A stretch of DNA of 64,000 nucleotides from Bubalus kerabau (GCF_029407905.1 NC_073626.1:84161482-84225481); one strand, 5' to 3'. Positions 32,193-44,926 are shown, counted from the first letter of the stretch. The notes: a model not told the origin generated them from the sequence alone. Made by a program: numbers and translations.

Positions 32193-34752
32193 AAGTGTCA
32201 TCCTTAGTACATTTTTCACTTCTAATTATTAAAGTAAAAACAACTACTAGTTGTCTTAGGAAAAGTAGAAGATGATTAAATTATACTTTTATTTACTTAG
32301 TACAACACACTCATGTTTGGTTTAGGCACAAATGAAGGCAATAATATTTTTGTGACCTATATTTCACTTGCATCACTGTGGAAAGGTCTCCTTACCCCTG
32401 TAAAAGACAGTAAGGAAATACCTGCATAAAATGTGAGAATGCAAAGAGAATTCACAGAAGCCCTTTAACCAGAGAGACGCCCAATCTCCTATTCTTGATA
32501 AGGGCAGGGTAGTGAGACCATATATTCTGTCTTATATTTATCAAGTCTTGGTATCTGGTTTCCAAGAAATTTGTACACATCAGTACGTTAGACTTTAGGT
32601 GACTTATTAAAACGAGTAAGATATGATCTGTTCCCTCAAGGAGTGTCCAGTTCAGCGAGAAAGTGGACCACTGATCAGATGATTACAGTTAAGGTAGAAG
32701 TTGGGGATAGAGATGAGCACAGAGTGCAAAGAGAGGTAAGAGGGGTGACCCTGTTCACAACAGTGGGCATGTGGGTGTCAGGGAAGTTTTGCTGGAAGAT
32801 ATTTCTGGGAGCTTTACTTTGAAGGGCCACCTAGATTTAGCCAGACTGACTGACCTTCAGCTTCCCTCAGTAACCTGGCATTTACTCTTTGAATTAAGCA
32901 TCTTTCACCCAGTCTTGAGAGCAGGAGGTGGGCCATAGTGAACTTAGAAGCAGAGAAAGCAGAGCTCATCCCCCTCCGGACTCTTTTTCTGCCAGACCTA
33001 TTGGACTCACACCCCACATGCCCTAGCTTTGGCAGTCCCTCCCTCCCGGTCTATTTTGCTCTGCTTCCTGATTAGTGAGCTTTGTAAGTTCACAGGGAAA
33101 CTGAAGGCATGCTATGACAGAGGTCCTCTTCAGCTCATTTTCTGCTGGCAGATATCCTCTATCAGAAGCAATATTGATCTTTTTCTTACACCGATAGGCT
33201 TGTAATTGTTACTGAGTTTTTAAAACCTAAAGTATGTGTTGTTAGAAATCACATTTAGTGAAAAATCTAAAGAATAGCAAGTCAATAACTGACATGAAAA
33301 TCAGTGTTTACTGAGAATGTGGAAGTACGGGGCTGTGATTGGGAGGGAACACACAAGGACTGTCTAAGGTCCATTCCATCAGTATTTCTTAAGGTGGGTG
33401 CTCAGATGTTCATTCTTCATGAAAATGAAGATTTATATTTCATACAGTCTTCTGTATTTATGAAGCATTTTATAATTAAAAGAAAAAATAGTTAAGTAAA
33501 GAAGGAAGGAGGGTGAGTATGGTGAAGAGTTGGGGGTGGTGGTGGAGGTGAAATACACATCATGAGGAGGGTCCACTTTGTTTACTATTATTTTATTGTC
33601 CCTAAAATGGCCCTCTTGTCTCTCATCTGCCCTAAAGCATTAATGATAAATACTTATCTGTATAAGAGGCTTTGCTAAGCAAAATGCTCGGTGAATTGGA
33701 TGTGGAACTTAGAATACTTCAGAAGGGCCTACCGGATATGAATGCTGTAGAGCCAAAGCATTGAACAAATGCAGCATAAAAGGATTTGCATTACGTTCCA
33801 ACCACAGAGCAAGTGCATTTAATGGAGTTATAAGGGAACCATGGGAATTGTGTGTTTATATAAAGTAGAGTTCAAAGGGAGTTGCCAGGGTTTCAGTCGG
33901 GAAAGGGTTTGTGGAGGAGGCAGGATTGCTGGAGCCATTTAATAGAAGCAGGAGAGTTTGAACTGGAGGGAAGAAAATGTTTCAGGCTTTGAATTATTTG
34001 TGGTCCTGTTGCTGTTTTGACTATTAGGGGAGCAGGAACTGCCTGCATGGTGATCTCCCCAGGCCTGCAATGGATTGTCCAGGAATGCTCCACTGTGGCT
34101 TCCACTCCTCTCTGGCAGTCCTTTCCCCAAACCACAAAACCCAAATGAATGTGCTTTTCTTCTAAATAGGCATGACTTTGAATATGAAACCAAAATTTTT
34201 GGTTTGAGAAGAGTCAACATTTTGATGGCATTTATATTTCTGGTGTTTATTTTTCAAGTGCAGCAGTAAAGATAAACTATCCTCCTCCATCTGCGCTTAC
34301 ATCTTTCTATAGTTAGCTGAAAAGTGGTGCTCATCATGTTTATCACCCATTTTTGTCTGCTTGGTGTTTACTTTTAGATCTGTTTCTCAACAATGGGAGC
34401 ATGTCCGCTCCTTGGCATTCAGATTCATGTTGTGATGGGAGAAGAGAAAATGTTACCAAAGGCCTTATGAGTCAGTGTTCCGGAAGATGATTTCAGCATC
34501 CTCTAATCTAACTCTGTTTTCTGCTTCTTTCTTTATGCTCTTGTCCCTTTTCATCATCCTTCCTCCTCCGCCATGTCCCAAGGTCTTCTCATTCTTCTAC
34601 CCTCATTCTAGCAAAAGGCTTCATATTTAGGAAGACTGATCAAAGTTCCTCCAAGAGAAGGCTTGAGATAATATATCACTCCCACCCTGTTGTTCATCAC
34701 AGGAAATTTTGCCTATATTGACTAGAGGGTGAAGGACATACTTATATGTCCT
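32193..34752. other. Intergenic sequence, no gene recognised
   Basis: No ruminant SINE is seen in 2.5 kb. Parts (33700-34260) look like unique sequence. 32620-32830 weakly resembles the ancient repeat type seen in intron 9. Confidence 0.6.
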
Positions 34753-35022
34753 TTGGAAGGAATGATGCTAAAGCTGAAACTCCAGTACTTTGGCCACCTC
34801 ATGCGAAGAGTTGACTCATTGGAAAAGACTCTGATGCTGGGAGGGATTGAGGGCAAGAGAAGGGGACGACAGAGGATGAGATAGCTGGATGGCATCACTG
34901 ACTCGATGGACGTGAGTCTGAGTGAACTCCGGGAGTTGGTGATGGACAAGGAATCCTGGCGTGCTGCAATTCATGGGGTCGCAAAGAGTCAGACACGACT
35001 GAGTGACTGATCTGATCTGATA
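34753..35022 (+). mobile_element. BovB 3' end, 5' truncated
   Basis: It starts at GGAATGATGCTAAAGCTGAA and continues through GACTCATTGGAAAAGACTCTG, CGTGAGTCTGAGTGAACTCC and GTCAGACACGACTGAGTG to a CTGATCTGATCTGATA tail. Confidence 0.92.
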
Positions 35023-35038
35023 AAGAGTAGTTTAAATT

Positions 35039-35252
35039 ACTGCTTCCCAGATGCTGCTAGTGGTAAAGAATCTGCCTGCCAATGAAGGAGACTCAAGAGA
35101 CTATGGTTTGATCCTTGGGTTGGGAAGATCACCTGGAGGAGGCGATAGCAACCCACTTCAGTATTCTTGCCTGGAAAATTTCATGGATAGTGGAGCCTGG
35201 AAGTTTACAATCCATAGAGCCACAGAATCAGACACGACCGAGCAGAGCACTG
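35039..35252 (+). mobile_element. Bov-tA SINE
   Basis: Head TGCTAGTGGTAAAGAATCTG, body CACTTCAGTATTCTTGCC, end AGCCACAGAATCAGACACGA. It lies just after the BovB tail. Confidence 0.88.
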
Positions 35253-36953
35253 CTTACAGTTGGCCCTGATAAAGGAGTCAGTTTACTTGTTTTTGATAGA
35301 AATTTTATCCACTCATGGTAGAGGTATGATGGAATAATTTTTATATTCTCTATGTAGAAAATAACATTAAAATATCATCATAGGGCTATAGCATGCAGCT
35401 AAAATATGCAGTAAAATATAGAGGCATATTAATTAAAACTTCTTTATTGATTTTATGACATGGTATTTGTCAGCTTTTAAAAATTGGTCTTATTTGTTGA
35501 GATTTAAATTCTCACTATAGGTGTTTATCTTTGCACTCTATGTTCATAATTTTAAGTTTTGTTTTCATAACAAGAAACCCCCAAATTGTAAAAGCTTCCG
35601 CCTCCACAATACTTGCATCTGCCCCTGATGCTCAAGGATATGAACACTTGCAAACGTGAAAGCTGAACAGGTTAAGCTTTAATAAGGAAATTTATTTCCA
35701 TATCCACATAGGAAGATGAAACATTGCTTCTCTTATGCTGTATTTATGATGTTTCTGATTCTGCTTTCTAACCCATCAAAAACATAAAAAATTGGTTCCT
35801 GCTATTGTGTAAAACCATCTTTCCAAATAGTCAAATTTATGTTACACGTACTCTTTAGAGCACCAGCCACCCTAATTCTGAACTGTGCTTTTTGATTTAC
35901 TGGAAACCAGCCCAGTGGGCATTGCCCTTGTGTACCCATTTTGATATAGTGCTTCCATGCACTGATATTTAATGAATATTTAATAGAGTGTGTTCAGCTA
36001 AATTAGGTCAGCAGCTAAGGTGGTAGGGGAGCGGTATTTTTTTTTTTTTAAATGCTAGAGCAGCTTCAGATATCAAAGCACATTAGAAAACGGAGACCTT
36101 GACAGAGTAAACAATAGGGATTGCCCTCTTCCCTCCCCTCCTCCCCACCTTTGCCAGAGGACTCCAGGAGCTGCTTCAAATTCCTGAAACATCTAAGAGA
36201 TATTTCAGTCAGTAGAAGCTTGGGCCTAATGCTGATGTGAAAACACAGGGAGAGAGGAGTTATAACCCTTCAGCCTGAATGCTTTGGAGGGTGTGGGGAC
36301 TCACCGAGTTAGCAGAGTGGATACAAATTGTTGTAGAACATCGGAGGATTTAGTGGTGACTTGGCATTGGTTCTGCAACTTGCATTCAAATGGTTCAGGA
36401 GGAAAAATGAGAGATAAAGCAAAGATGATGAAAGTTCACACTGGGAAGGCTAGATGAACGGTACATGGAAATTTTCTGTACCACTCTTGAAATTTTTTAT
36501 ACACCTGAAATTATGTAAAAATAAAAAGTTAAAAAATGACAGCTACAACAAACTAAAAACTGAAGAAGACAATAAAAAAGCACTATGGGTCCCATTTTCA
36601 GCCTACCTTTTTCCTTAGTATAACGAAAACACTGACACAAACAATTTAAATAAAGGACTGGATCCGTCTCTATGGCATACATTACAGAAATCTGGGCACC
36701 ACTGTTTTGCTAATAAATTATTTTAAATGCTACCAACCTGACAGAATTGGGACTCTGTGAATGAAAGGAATTTGAGTCTTTTAGGACTTGACAGAGGATT
36801 TCACATTTCAATCTACATAGATACTATAAGCCGTGTTACCCCTCAAGTATTTTGAAAAGTGGGATAAAGTTAGAGGTCCTAAGCATTCCAGCCTGTTATC
36901 CTGATTTCATTGTTGTTATCATCGTTTTTCACTGTTTTATATTCCCTAACTAG

Positions 36954-36954
<1 letters not shown>
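35253..36954. other. Intergenic sequence, no gene recognised
   Basis: AT-rich, with a T-run at 36040-36050. No ruminant repeat or coding exon is recognisable. Confidence 0.6.

Positions 36955-36989
<35 letters not shown>
36955..36989. repeat. (TA)n microsatellite
   Basis: About 17 uninterrupted TA units, followed by degenerate TA-rich sequence to 37040. Confidence 0.95.
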
Positions 36990-36995
<6 letters not shown>

Positions 36996-37077
36996 CTTTT
37001 ATATAAAATTATATTATACATATATAATATAAAACTGTTACATAAAACAGGTGGCTATTTTAACACTAGCACCACCA

Positions 37078-37286
37078 AGGCTTCCCTGGTGGTGCTAGTG
37101 GTAAAGAATTCACCTGCCAATGCAGGAGACATAAGAGATGTGGATTCGATCTCTGGGTGGGGAAGATACCCAGGAGCAGGAAATGGCAAACTGCTCCAGT
37201 ACTCTTGCCAGGAGAATCCCAGGGATAGACGAGCCTAGCCGGCTGCAGTTCATGGGGTCACAAAGAGTCAGACATGACTGAGTTTC
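37078..37286 (+). mobile_element. Bov-tA SINE
   Basis: CTTCCCTGGTGGTGCTAGTG head, ATTCGATCTCTGGGTGG box B region, CTGCTCCAGTACTCTTGCC body, and ACAAAGAGTCAGACATGACT end. Confidence 0.92.
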
Positions 37287-37773
37287 TGAGGAGCATATAT
37301 CTATGTATAATTTGTCTTGGGTTATAGCCGTTATAAAACAAAGTAGGTGCCATTGATACACTTAGCTGAGGGTTTTGCACTGTGCTAGAGGAACGAAAGT
37401 TCTGTTTGCTAAGTGGAGGAGAGCTTTGACTGGGGTAAGGCCAGCCAGTCTGTTGTGTGGCTCTGAGGACAATACTGGCCAAAGAAGAGGGGTATGAAAA
37501 AGCAAAGAAAGATGCAAAACCACTTTCCTTATGGTGTCCCTGCATTCAGAAAAAGAAGAGGAAACACTTTCCCTTTGTTTCCTCTTTTTTCACCTCCTCT
37601 GCCTTCCTCCTTCCTTTTCTCCATGACCTTCTATTTCCAGAACTTCAGATAGGCCTCCTCTACTGTTCTTCTGCTGTGTTATTTTAAATAGACATTTAAT
37701 ATGCTACAAAATTTAAAAGCGTTAACAATTTTCACCATTTACTACATCTCCTAAAAGATATTTATGTGGTTCT
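37287..37773. other. Intergenic sequence, no gene recognised
   Basis: Unique-looking sequence with a CT-rich stretch at 37560-37640. The short open frames give no recognisable protein. Confidence 0.6.
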
Positions 37774-37786
37774 AAGCAACTACTTT

Positions 37787-37912
37787 TGGAGAAGGAAATG
37801 GCAACCCACTCCAGTGTTCTTGCCTGGAGAATCCCAGGGATGGGGGAGCCTGGTGGGCTGCCGTCTATGGGGTCACACAGAGTCGGACACGAAGCAACTT
37901 AGCAGCAGCAGC
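37787..37912 (+). mobile_element. BOV-A-type SINE with intact target-site duplication
   Basis: A perfect 13-bp duplication, AAGCAACTACTTT, lies at 37774-37786 and 37913-37925. The body runs from GGAGAAGGAAATGGCAACCC to a CAGCAGCAGC tail. The perfect duplication suggests a young insertion. Confidence 0.95.
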
Positions 37913-38099
37913 AAGCAACTACTTTAGTGGTAACTTTAGGAACAAAGACTATAAGCTAAGAAATGCATTGTGTAGTTTTACTTTTGAATTAAAACAACTT
38001 TTCAGTTTTGTACATACTCAGTTAGGTACAGCGATAAAGAGGAAACCTGACCTAGCTGGGATATTGGGACTCTTAAGTTTCATGTTCTAGTGAAACAGC

Positions 38100-38440
38100 T
38101 TTATCTATTCTTATTGAACTATAGTTGATTTACAATATTATATTAGTTTCAAGTGTACAACATAGTGACTCAGTATTTTTATAGATTACATTCCATTTAT
38201 AAGTATTATAAAATATTGGTTGTATTCCCTGTGCTCTACAATACACCCTTGTATCTTGTTTATTTTGTACCTCTTAATCCTCTAAGCCTATCTTGCCCCT
38301 CCCTTGTCTCTCTTCTCACTGATAACCGCTAGTTTGTTCTCTATATCTGTAAATTTATTTTGTAATATTTATTCATTTGTTTTATTTTTTAAATTCTTCA
38401 TATAAATGATATCATACAATATTTGTCTTTGGTAGTGCCT
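38100..38440 (-). repeat. L1-type fragment, antisense
   Basis: TCTTATTGAACTATAGTTGA, TACAACATAGTGACTCAG, CTGTGCTCTACAATACACCC and GATAACCGCTAGTTTGTTC match the antisense order of artiodactyl L1 3' sequences. Confidence 0.65.
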
Positions 38441-39000
38441 CAAAAAGGTATATGTAGGTTATTACATGATCCAACAAGTCTACTCCTGGTTATATACCAA
38501 ATAGAATTTAAAACATATTTTAACACACACACACACACAAATTGGCTCACAAATGTTCATAGTAATATTTTTCTTATTAACTAAAAAGTAGAAACAACCC
38601 AAATATCTATACACTGGTATGATATACCCATACAATGGAATGTTATTTGAAAATAAAAAGAAATGAGATCCTGATATATTCTACATGGATGAACCTTAAA
38701 ACCATTAAACTTAGTGAGAGAAGCCAACCATAAAAGATCACTCATTGGATGCTCAATTTGTATGAAATAGACATATCCATAGAGAGAAAAAATTGATTAG
38801 TTGTTGCCAGGGGCTGGGGAAGTAGAGGGAGAATGGGGAGTGTCTATTAATGGTTAAAGGGTTTGTTTTGTGAGTAATGAAAATGTTCTGGAATTAAATA
38901 GTGGTGATTGTGGCACAGCTCTGTGAATATATTAAAAAATAACTTTAAAATAGGACATTTTATGATATGTGAATTGTATCTCAAAAGGAAACATGTTTTT
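38440..39000 (+). repeat. Old L1 3' fragment
   Basis: AAAGTAGAAACAACCCAAAT, CAATGGAATGTTATTTGAAA, AGGGGCTGGGGAAGTAGAGG and GATATGTGAATTGTATCTCA are the L1 ORF2 end and 3' UTR text. A (CA)n run at 38523-38539 lies inside. Confidence 0.75.
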
Positions 39001-39685
39001 AAAAGCTGTTACTCTACTGAGATGTAAACATTGAGGTTGCTATCTATTAATCAAGGAACTGAGAAGATTTTAATTATTGAACAAGGAAAATCCAGGGGCC
39101 TGACTTGGATTAAACATCTTTAGTTATCTATTCCTGCCTCACTATTACTTTACAGAGTATCCATCGCCCCAGAGCTAACTAGATCATCATCTTGAGGAAG
39201 AAATAGACCAATGGCAGTCTTTATCATGATCCCTACAGAGCACCTGTATGGATTCCACAAGACTTAGAGGCCAACACTCATCTGATGCTGGACAGCTCAG
39301 GAAGGGGCAGAATTTGACCTTGATTGAGTCTTAACATTCAAGAATAAGGAAGAGGAAGTGAGAAATACAGGTGCCAAGACAGTGAAACAGCAAATACAGG
39401 GCTTCTTCGGGGGTGGGAAATGTGTCTTCTAGTTTGCTCGTCCATAGGAGTAAGGATATAGGAATACTGGTAAAATGCAGAAAAGGTTGTGTTAGATTGA
39501 GGAGTTACACCTTAAATGCCAGGTTTCAGAGACAGAATCAAGCTAAGAGAATTCCACTTGTGTCCTGGACTTTCTATAGGTCAATGAGTGAAGTTAGATA
39601 ATTTACTTCACTCTTCGTGCTGAAGGTTACTTTTCTATAATGGGAGATATTGAAATTGATTTCTACAGTGTTTTATTTGGGTTAA
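39000..39685. other. Intergenic sequence, no gene recognised
   Basis: Unique-looking sequence between the L1 fragment and the LTR-like piece. No supported feature. Confidence 0.55.
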
Positions 39686-39689
39686 TTCT

Positions 39690-40025
39690 GTATTTGTTTC
39701 CTATTACTGCTATAACAAATTAGCACAAACTTAGTTGCTTAAAACAACATAAACTTGTTATTTTATAGTTCTAGAAGTCAGAAGTCTAAAATCAAGACAT
39801 TACAGAGCAGCATTCTTTCTGGAGGTTTTAGGAGACAATTTGAGAAACTGTTTCCTTGCTTTTTCCAGCTTCTAGAGGTCATCTGCATTTCTTACCTCAT
39901 GGTCTTGCCTCCATCTTCAACGTGCCTCATTACAACCTCTGGTCCCATTGCCGTATCTCCTTTTTAAACTTTGACACTCTTGCCTCTGTCTTATAAAGGT
40001 CCTTGTAGTTACATTAAACCCCCAA
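39690..40025 (+). repeat. MaLR-type LTR remnant (MLT1-like)
   Basis: TTCCTATTACTGCTATAACA, TTGCTTAAAACAACATAAAC, TTTCCAGCTTCTAGAGGTCA and TAAAGGTCCTTGTAGTTAC follow the order of this ancient ERVL-MaLR LTR. The 3' part is missing. The subfamily is not certain. Confidence 0.7.
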
Positions 40026-40030
40026 ACCTG

Positions 40031-40237
40031 AGGCTTCTCTGGTGGCTCAGATGGTAAAGAATCTGCCTGAAATGCAGGAGACCTGGGTTTGATCCCTGGA
40101 TTGGTAAGATCCCCTGGAGAGGGCATGGCAACCCACTCCAGTATTCTTGCCTGGAGAATCTCCATGGACAGAGGAACGTGGTGGGCTCTCCATGGAGTCA
40201 CAGAGAGTTGGACATGACTGAGCAACTTTCACTTAAG
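40031..40237 (+). mobile_element. Bov-tA SINE
   Basis: CTTCTCTGGTGGCTCAGATG head, GGTTTGATCCCTGGATTGG, CCACTCCAGTATTCTTGCC body, and GAGTTGGACATGACTGAGC end. Confidence 0.92.
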
Positions 40238-40476
40238 ATATACAGATTTCAAATGGGTTCCATTCTAGATCTTAAGGAGTGGGGTCCAGGAATATGCATT
40301 TTAAACAAACTTCTCCAAGTTTGAGAATCCATGCTATGAGAAAAGACATGTCACTCAAAATTTTTGTGTACAGGAGTGAGATTAGTAAGACAGTATTTTA
40401 ACATAAACTTGAGCTTTTTAAAATCACGAGAGAGTTAAGCTCTGTTAAGGGCTACTTAAGTATTGGTCTACATTTT

Positions 40477-41384
40477 CTTTTTTTTTTTTTTTGTAACAGA
40501 AAATTCAGCAAATAATTTGGATCAAAAAATGGAAAACAAAAGCAAAAAGTTTGGGTGTGAGAGTGAGGGAAACCTGTTTCTGTAATCTGTGAATCACCCT
40601 AATTACTAAACTCCTTTGCTCGTTGGGGGAATTCCGCTTTAACATACCTGCTTTTGATACTGAAAGCTCAGCTTCTCTGTGCACTGGTGACGAGTCAGAT
40701 CTTGGAGTTTTGAGTTAAGCAGAAAAGGATAGCCATATTGCTTTGCCAGCAAAGGCAACCACAATGGGCTAATACCCTCAAGACTCTGTCCCCAACTTGG
40801 GGAAGATAGTGAGAAGTTTTCTAGTAATTGTTCAAAGACAGCATGATCAGCTTGTTGACATTCTTCTGATGGGTTGGTGGTAAGTAGAAATCAACATCAT
40901 CAGCCTTCACATCTAATTGGTCTGGGGTCTTCATACTTGTGGGCAGCATACCATCATTAATCATAAACTTCTCCCATCTGGCGGTGGTTTCAGTCTCTAC
41001 AAAATAGCTCAAAGATATTGTTGTGTGTATCCACTGATGGGGAAACAGGACCTTGGTCCAAGGCTGCTCCTGACTGTTTCTCTCTGGTCTCACATCCTCT
41101 CCCTTCACTAATTAACAACTGTTTGTATCTGCCCAGTGGAACTCAGAGAAGGCCATGGAGGCTGAATGAAGGTTGTTTCCTATAACCAAAGACATGGTGG
41201 ACAAGAAAGGCCTTGTTCCAGGAGCCCCACTAGGCCCTGCATAGTACCACGTTCCCATGGCATAACCTGCCAGGAGAGAAGCCTTTTGAACCCTGATGTA
41301 AGGATTCAAAGTGACTGACTTAGGGCATCTTAGATGGGTCCAGCTTGGGAAGTATCTAATAGTTGCAGTCATTATAGTGGTGTT
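40477..41384 (-). pseudogene. Unidentified coding-like stretch, possible processed pseudogene
   Basis: On the minus strand one frame stays open from about 41380 to about 40690 (roughly 230 codons) apart from two in-frame stops, at 41112-41114 and 40821-40823. Segments read LAGYAMGTWYYAGPSGAPG, then ARWEKFMINDGMLPTSM, then DVDFYLPPTHQKNVNKL. Chance would put about a dozen stops in such a span. Past its 3' end (on +, 40479-40492) lies a T-run that would be a poly(A) tail on the minus strand. I do not recognise the protein. Alternatives are a decayed retroviral gene or another repeat. The 5' side is cut off by a (TA)n run and a CHR SINE. Confidence 0.4.
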
Positions 41385-41409
41385 TATATATATATATATA
41401 TATATATAA
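41385..41409. repeat. (TA)n microsatellite
   Basis: About 12 TA units, next to the A-rich end of the CHR SINE. Confidence 0.9.
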
Positions 41410-41422
41410 TCTATATAAAATT

Positions 41423-41741
41423 TTATTTATTTATTTTTGCTTGTGCTGGGTCTTCATTGCTGTGCAGGCTTTTATCTAGTTGCAGTGAGTGGGGGTTATT
41501 CTCTAGTTGCAGTGTGTGGGTTTCTTCATCGCTGTGGCTTCGGTTGTCGTGGAGCATGGGCTCTAAGGTGCACGGTTTTCAGTAGTTGTGGTTCCCGGGC
41601 TCTAGAGCACAGGCTCAATAATTGTGGCACACAGGCTTAGTTGCTCCAGGACACATGGGATCTTCCTGGACCAGGAATCAAATCCATGTTTCCTGCATTG
41701 GCAAACAAATTCTTTACCACTGAGTCACCAGGGAAGCCCCC
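41423..41741 (-). mobile_element. CHR-2-like SINE, near full length
   Basis: Antisense copy running from an A-rich end (ATTTATTTATTTTTGCTTGTG on +) through GTGGTTCCCGGGCTCTAGAG and ATTGTGGCACACAGGCTTAG to the tRNA-like head (TTACCACTGAGTCACCAGGG). Confidence 0.85.
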
Positions 41742-41879
41742 ATTCTAGTGTTTTTAAAACTGGAGTACAGTTAAGAATTCTCTTTTTGCTTGTGTGCAAA
41801 GCTCATTCAATATATTTAAACTCATGGCACTCACTTTAGTGATAATTAAGAGTTGGAAGAGAGTATAGAAATATTTTAA

Positions 41880-42110
41880 TAATATTTAGTAGAAAGAGCT
41901 TGAGCTTTGGAGACAGACTTGGGTTGGAAGGACATTTGGTTTTTCCAATTACTTGCTGGGAAATCTTAACTACTTAACCCTTCTAAGCTTCAGTTTCCTC
42001 TTCTGTATATTATGCGTAATAAATCTTGACTTGTGAACTTGTTAAAAGGAATAAACGAGACTTAAATAAAGTCTCTGTCATGTTAGTTCACACATAGTAA
42101 ATATTATTAT
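41880..42110 (+). repeat. MIR SINE
   Basis: AGAGCTTGAGCTTTGGAGACAGAC, then GGGAAATCTTAACTACTTAACCC, AGCTTCAGTTTCCTCTTCTG and an ATAGTAAATATTATTATC end: an almost complete, old MIR. Confidence 0.78.
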
Positions 42111-44177
42111 CTCCCTTTTTATACAGAGGAGAAATTCTTAACAAAAACCCTCTGTTGTGTGTCTTTCCTAAATAATACAGTTGACTAGCCTAAACTCTGA
42201 GGGTAGAACTGACGGCTTTTATTTGGAACCTAGTTCTTTGCAGAATCACAGTAATGTGGCTAATATAGTAATTAGAAACAGTAACAATTTTCCTGTTATA
42301 AAGGTGTGCTTCTAGCAGACTATTACCTGTAATGGCCCATATCATCGTATTTCCTTTTACTCCTCTTTCTTTGGCTACATAATTAAATTTACAAGCAACG
42401 AGGAGGTCAGTACAGGGCAGGGCACAGCTTATGTGGCAGTAGCAATAAAATGCTTTAAAGCAGATAATTCGCTACTTCAAATGAGATGGAGATGCTGAGG
42501 ATGGTTTCTCTCTGGCCAGCTGTAGGTGATAAAACTCCATGGACTTAAATATGATTCTAGAACCACGCTGTTCAGTGTAATCGTACCTAGCGATATGGAG
42601 CTATTTAAAATAAAATTAAAATGAACTAAAATTAAGTAATTTTTAAAAACTTGGTGACTCAGTTATACTGGTCACATTTCAAGTGCTGAGAAGTCACATG
42701 TGACCAGTGACCACTGTATTGAACGGCATAGAGCATTTTCATCACCAGCATTGTGTTAGAGCACCTATATGTTAAGGTTGCTCAATTAAGAATTGTTAAT
42801 TATTCAACTATATATTGGGGAAAAGGGTGGGCTGTGCTATGAGAATAAGCTGAGAGGAAGAGTACAGGAAGAAAGAGAAAATAGAGTTTGTCTTCCTGGA
42901 TTGACATCTGGTAATTGACAGTTGAAGCGAGAATAAACCATCCCTTAGGACAGGAAGCAGAAACACCCTGGCTAAAGAGTTCATTATGCTAAAGTCTGAA
43001 AGGCTGGGGATGGTACGTCTGATACAAAGGTCTGGCAGTCAGTGCGCCTACTAGGCTCCCAGTGGGTTCCTGCTGGCAGCTGTCACCATGACAACGCTCA
43101 AGATGAAGGCTGGAGCCCTGAAAGGAGCTGCTCTCACTTGGTTGCCCCACACCTCACACTTAACGCTGAGTGGCCTTAACCACAGTCTAATCAATCAATC
43201 ACTGTGAAATCCCCAGAGAGCTCAATTTAAGTACAATTTATTGCAGTAAAAAGTAAGACTTGGAAAAAATTTCAGGCATTAAATCTAATCAGCAAATGTA
43301 ATGTTCAGCCTCTTTCTGTTAAAAAATCAAAACATAAATCTCATGGTATGCTTGTTGCTGTATTTGATCCTTAGGTAGGAAGTGGTGTCCCTTTTCCTTG
43401 CATTAAGATGACATTTCTCATTCAGGGTAACCATGGTAGTTATTGGTACTGTTCAGCGTTTGCTTTCTTTCCAAGCACTTAGTAGGATATCATTACCAAG
43501 CCCCTTTGTTTCTATGAAAGATTAAATTATCTTTGTTGGGAGTCAATTAAGATAACAGGAAGTAAAATGCAATTCTATTTCTGTCCATGTGATTTATTTT
43601 GGTCAATGCAATGGTCCTGGAACTGATATGTGACTTCCAGCCAGAAATCTTTAAGAATCAGTACATAATTAACCACCTTTTTCCTGCTGCCTGCAATGTT
43701 TCAGATGCTGGAAGGTTCCATGGCTCCATCAGTCTCAACACCTGCTAGGGGCAGCTTGGAGCAGAGTGCCCTCCCCCCATTAAAGATGGACCTGAAGTGA
43801 GACCAGGTTTCAAACCAATGAGACTTAGAAGCTTGTTTGGTGCTAAACATAAAATATTTTCAAATCTCTTGACTAAAACAGTGGATATGCCAAAATTTAA
43901 AAAAAAAAAGAGTGAAAAATCTAATAAGAATGAACAATTTCAATGTAAACTGTCCATCTCAAGAGTACCCAATCTATCACTGGTCAGTGTAAATGAAAAA
44001 AATCACTTTAATAGTGTGATTACTTCCATGCCAATATCATTTATCTTACCAGCAAAATTTATTAGTCTTGGTTTAAAGTAAAAAATTAGCCTTGCACTAG
44101 CAACTGAATTTTTCTACTCAGACTCCTTGATGAGAAAATCCACACAAAGACATCTGATGATACCTATATATAGATGC
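42111..44177. other. Intergenic sequence, no gene recognised
   Basis: No ruminant repeat is seen over 2 kb. The 94-codon open frame at 43797-44081 is lysine/serine-rich and gives no recognisable protein. Confidence 0.6.
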
Positions 44178-44305
44178 TGCATGCTTAGTCGGTTCAGTCC
44201 TGTTCCACTCTTTGCGACCCCGTGGAGTGTAGACCACCAGGCTTCTCTGTCCATGGGATTCTCCAGGCAAGAATACTGGGGTGGGTTGCTATTTCCTCCT
44301 CCAGG
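44178..44305 (-). mobile_element. BOV-A-type SINE
   Basis: CTTTGCGACCCCGTGGAGTG, ACCACCAGGCTTCTCTGTCC, then AATACTGGGGTGGGTTGC. Confidence 0.88.
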
Positions 44306-44710
44306 ATATATAGATACTGAATTAAAAATTTTAATTTAATATATAGATATTTAATTTTTAAAATAAAATACTCCAGTCCTTATGTTTAAATACAAAAAAA
44401 CAACACATACGCAGCCTATGGGAAAGGTAGGTGATATATAGTTAGTACATTATTTAACCTTTCGAAGATTATTTGGGGGAAAATCCTGGGGAATAATGTG
44501 GAAAACATATATTTTATTTTTACTATTTTAGATACAGTTGTTTAACTTTACTAGCTCTTTCATGAACTAATGTAGTTGATTTTGAATGATTTATGGATGT
44601 TTCAAAATGCCAAATAGATTTTTAATGTGTTAATACTTGCCACAAAGTTATAGTCCAAATAATAAAGCAAAAAAAAAATAAGATTGTTTTGAACAATGAC
44701 AGCCTCCTTA
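44306..44710. other. Intergenic AT-rich sequence
   Basis: AT-rich with short A-runs. No supported feature. Confidence 0.6.
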
Positions 44711-44926
44711 TGGGGCTTCCCATGTGGTGCAGTGGTTAAGAATCCACCTGCAATGCAGGAGATGTGGGTTCCATTCTGGGTTGGGAACATTCCCTGGAGG
44801 AAGAAATGGCAACTTACTTCCGCATGTTTGCCTGGGAAATCCCATGGACAGAGGAGCCTGGTGGGCTATAATCCATGGTATCGCAGAGGAGTTGGACATG
44901 ACTTAGCGACTGAATAACAACAACCA
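44711..44926 (+). mobile_element. Bov-tA SINE
   Basis: GGGCTTCCCATGTGGTGCAG head, TGCAATGCAGGAGATGTGG, then GGACAGAGGAGCCTGGTGGG and GAGTTGGACATGACTTAGC end. Confidence 0.9.
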
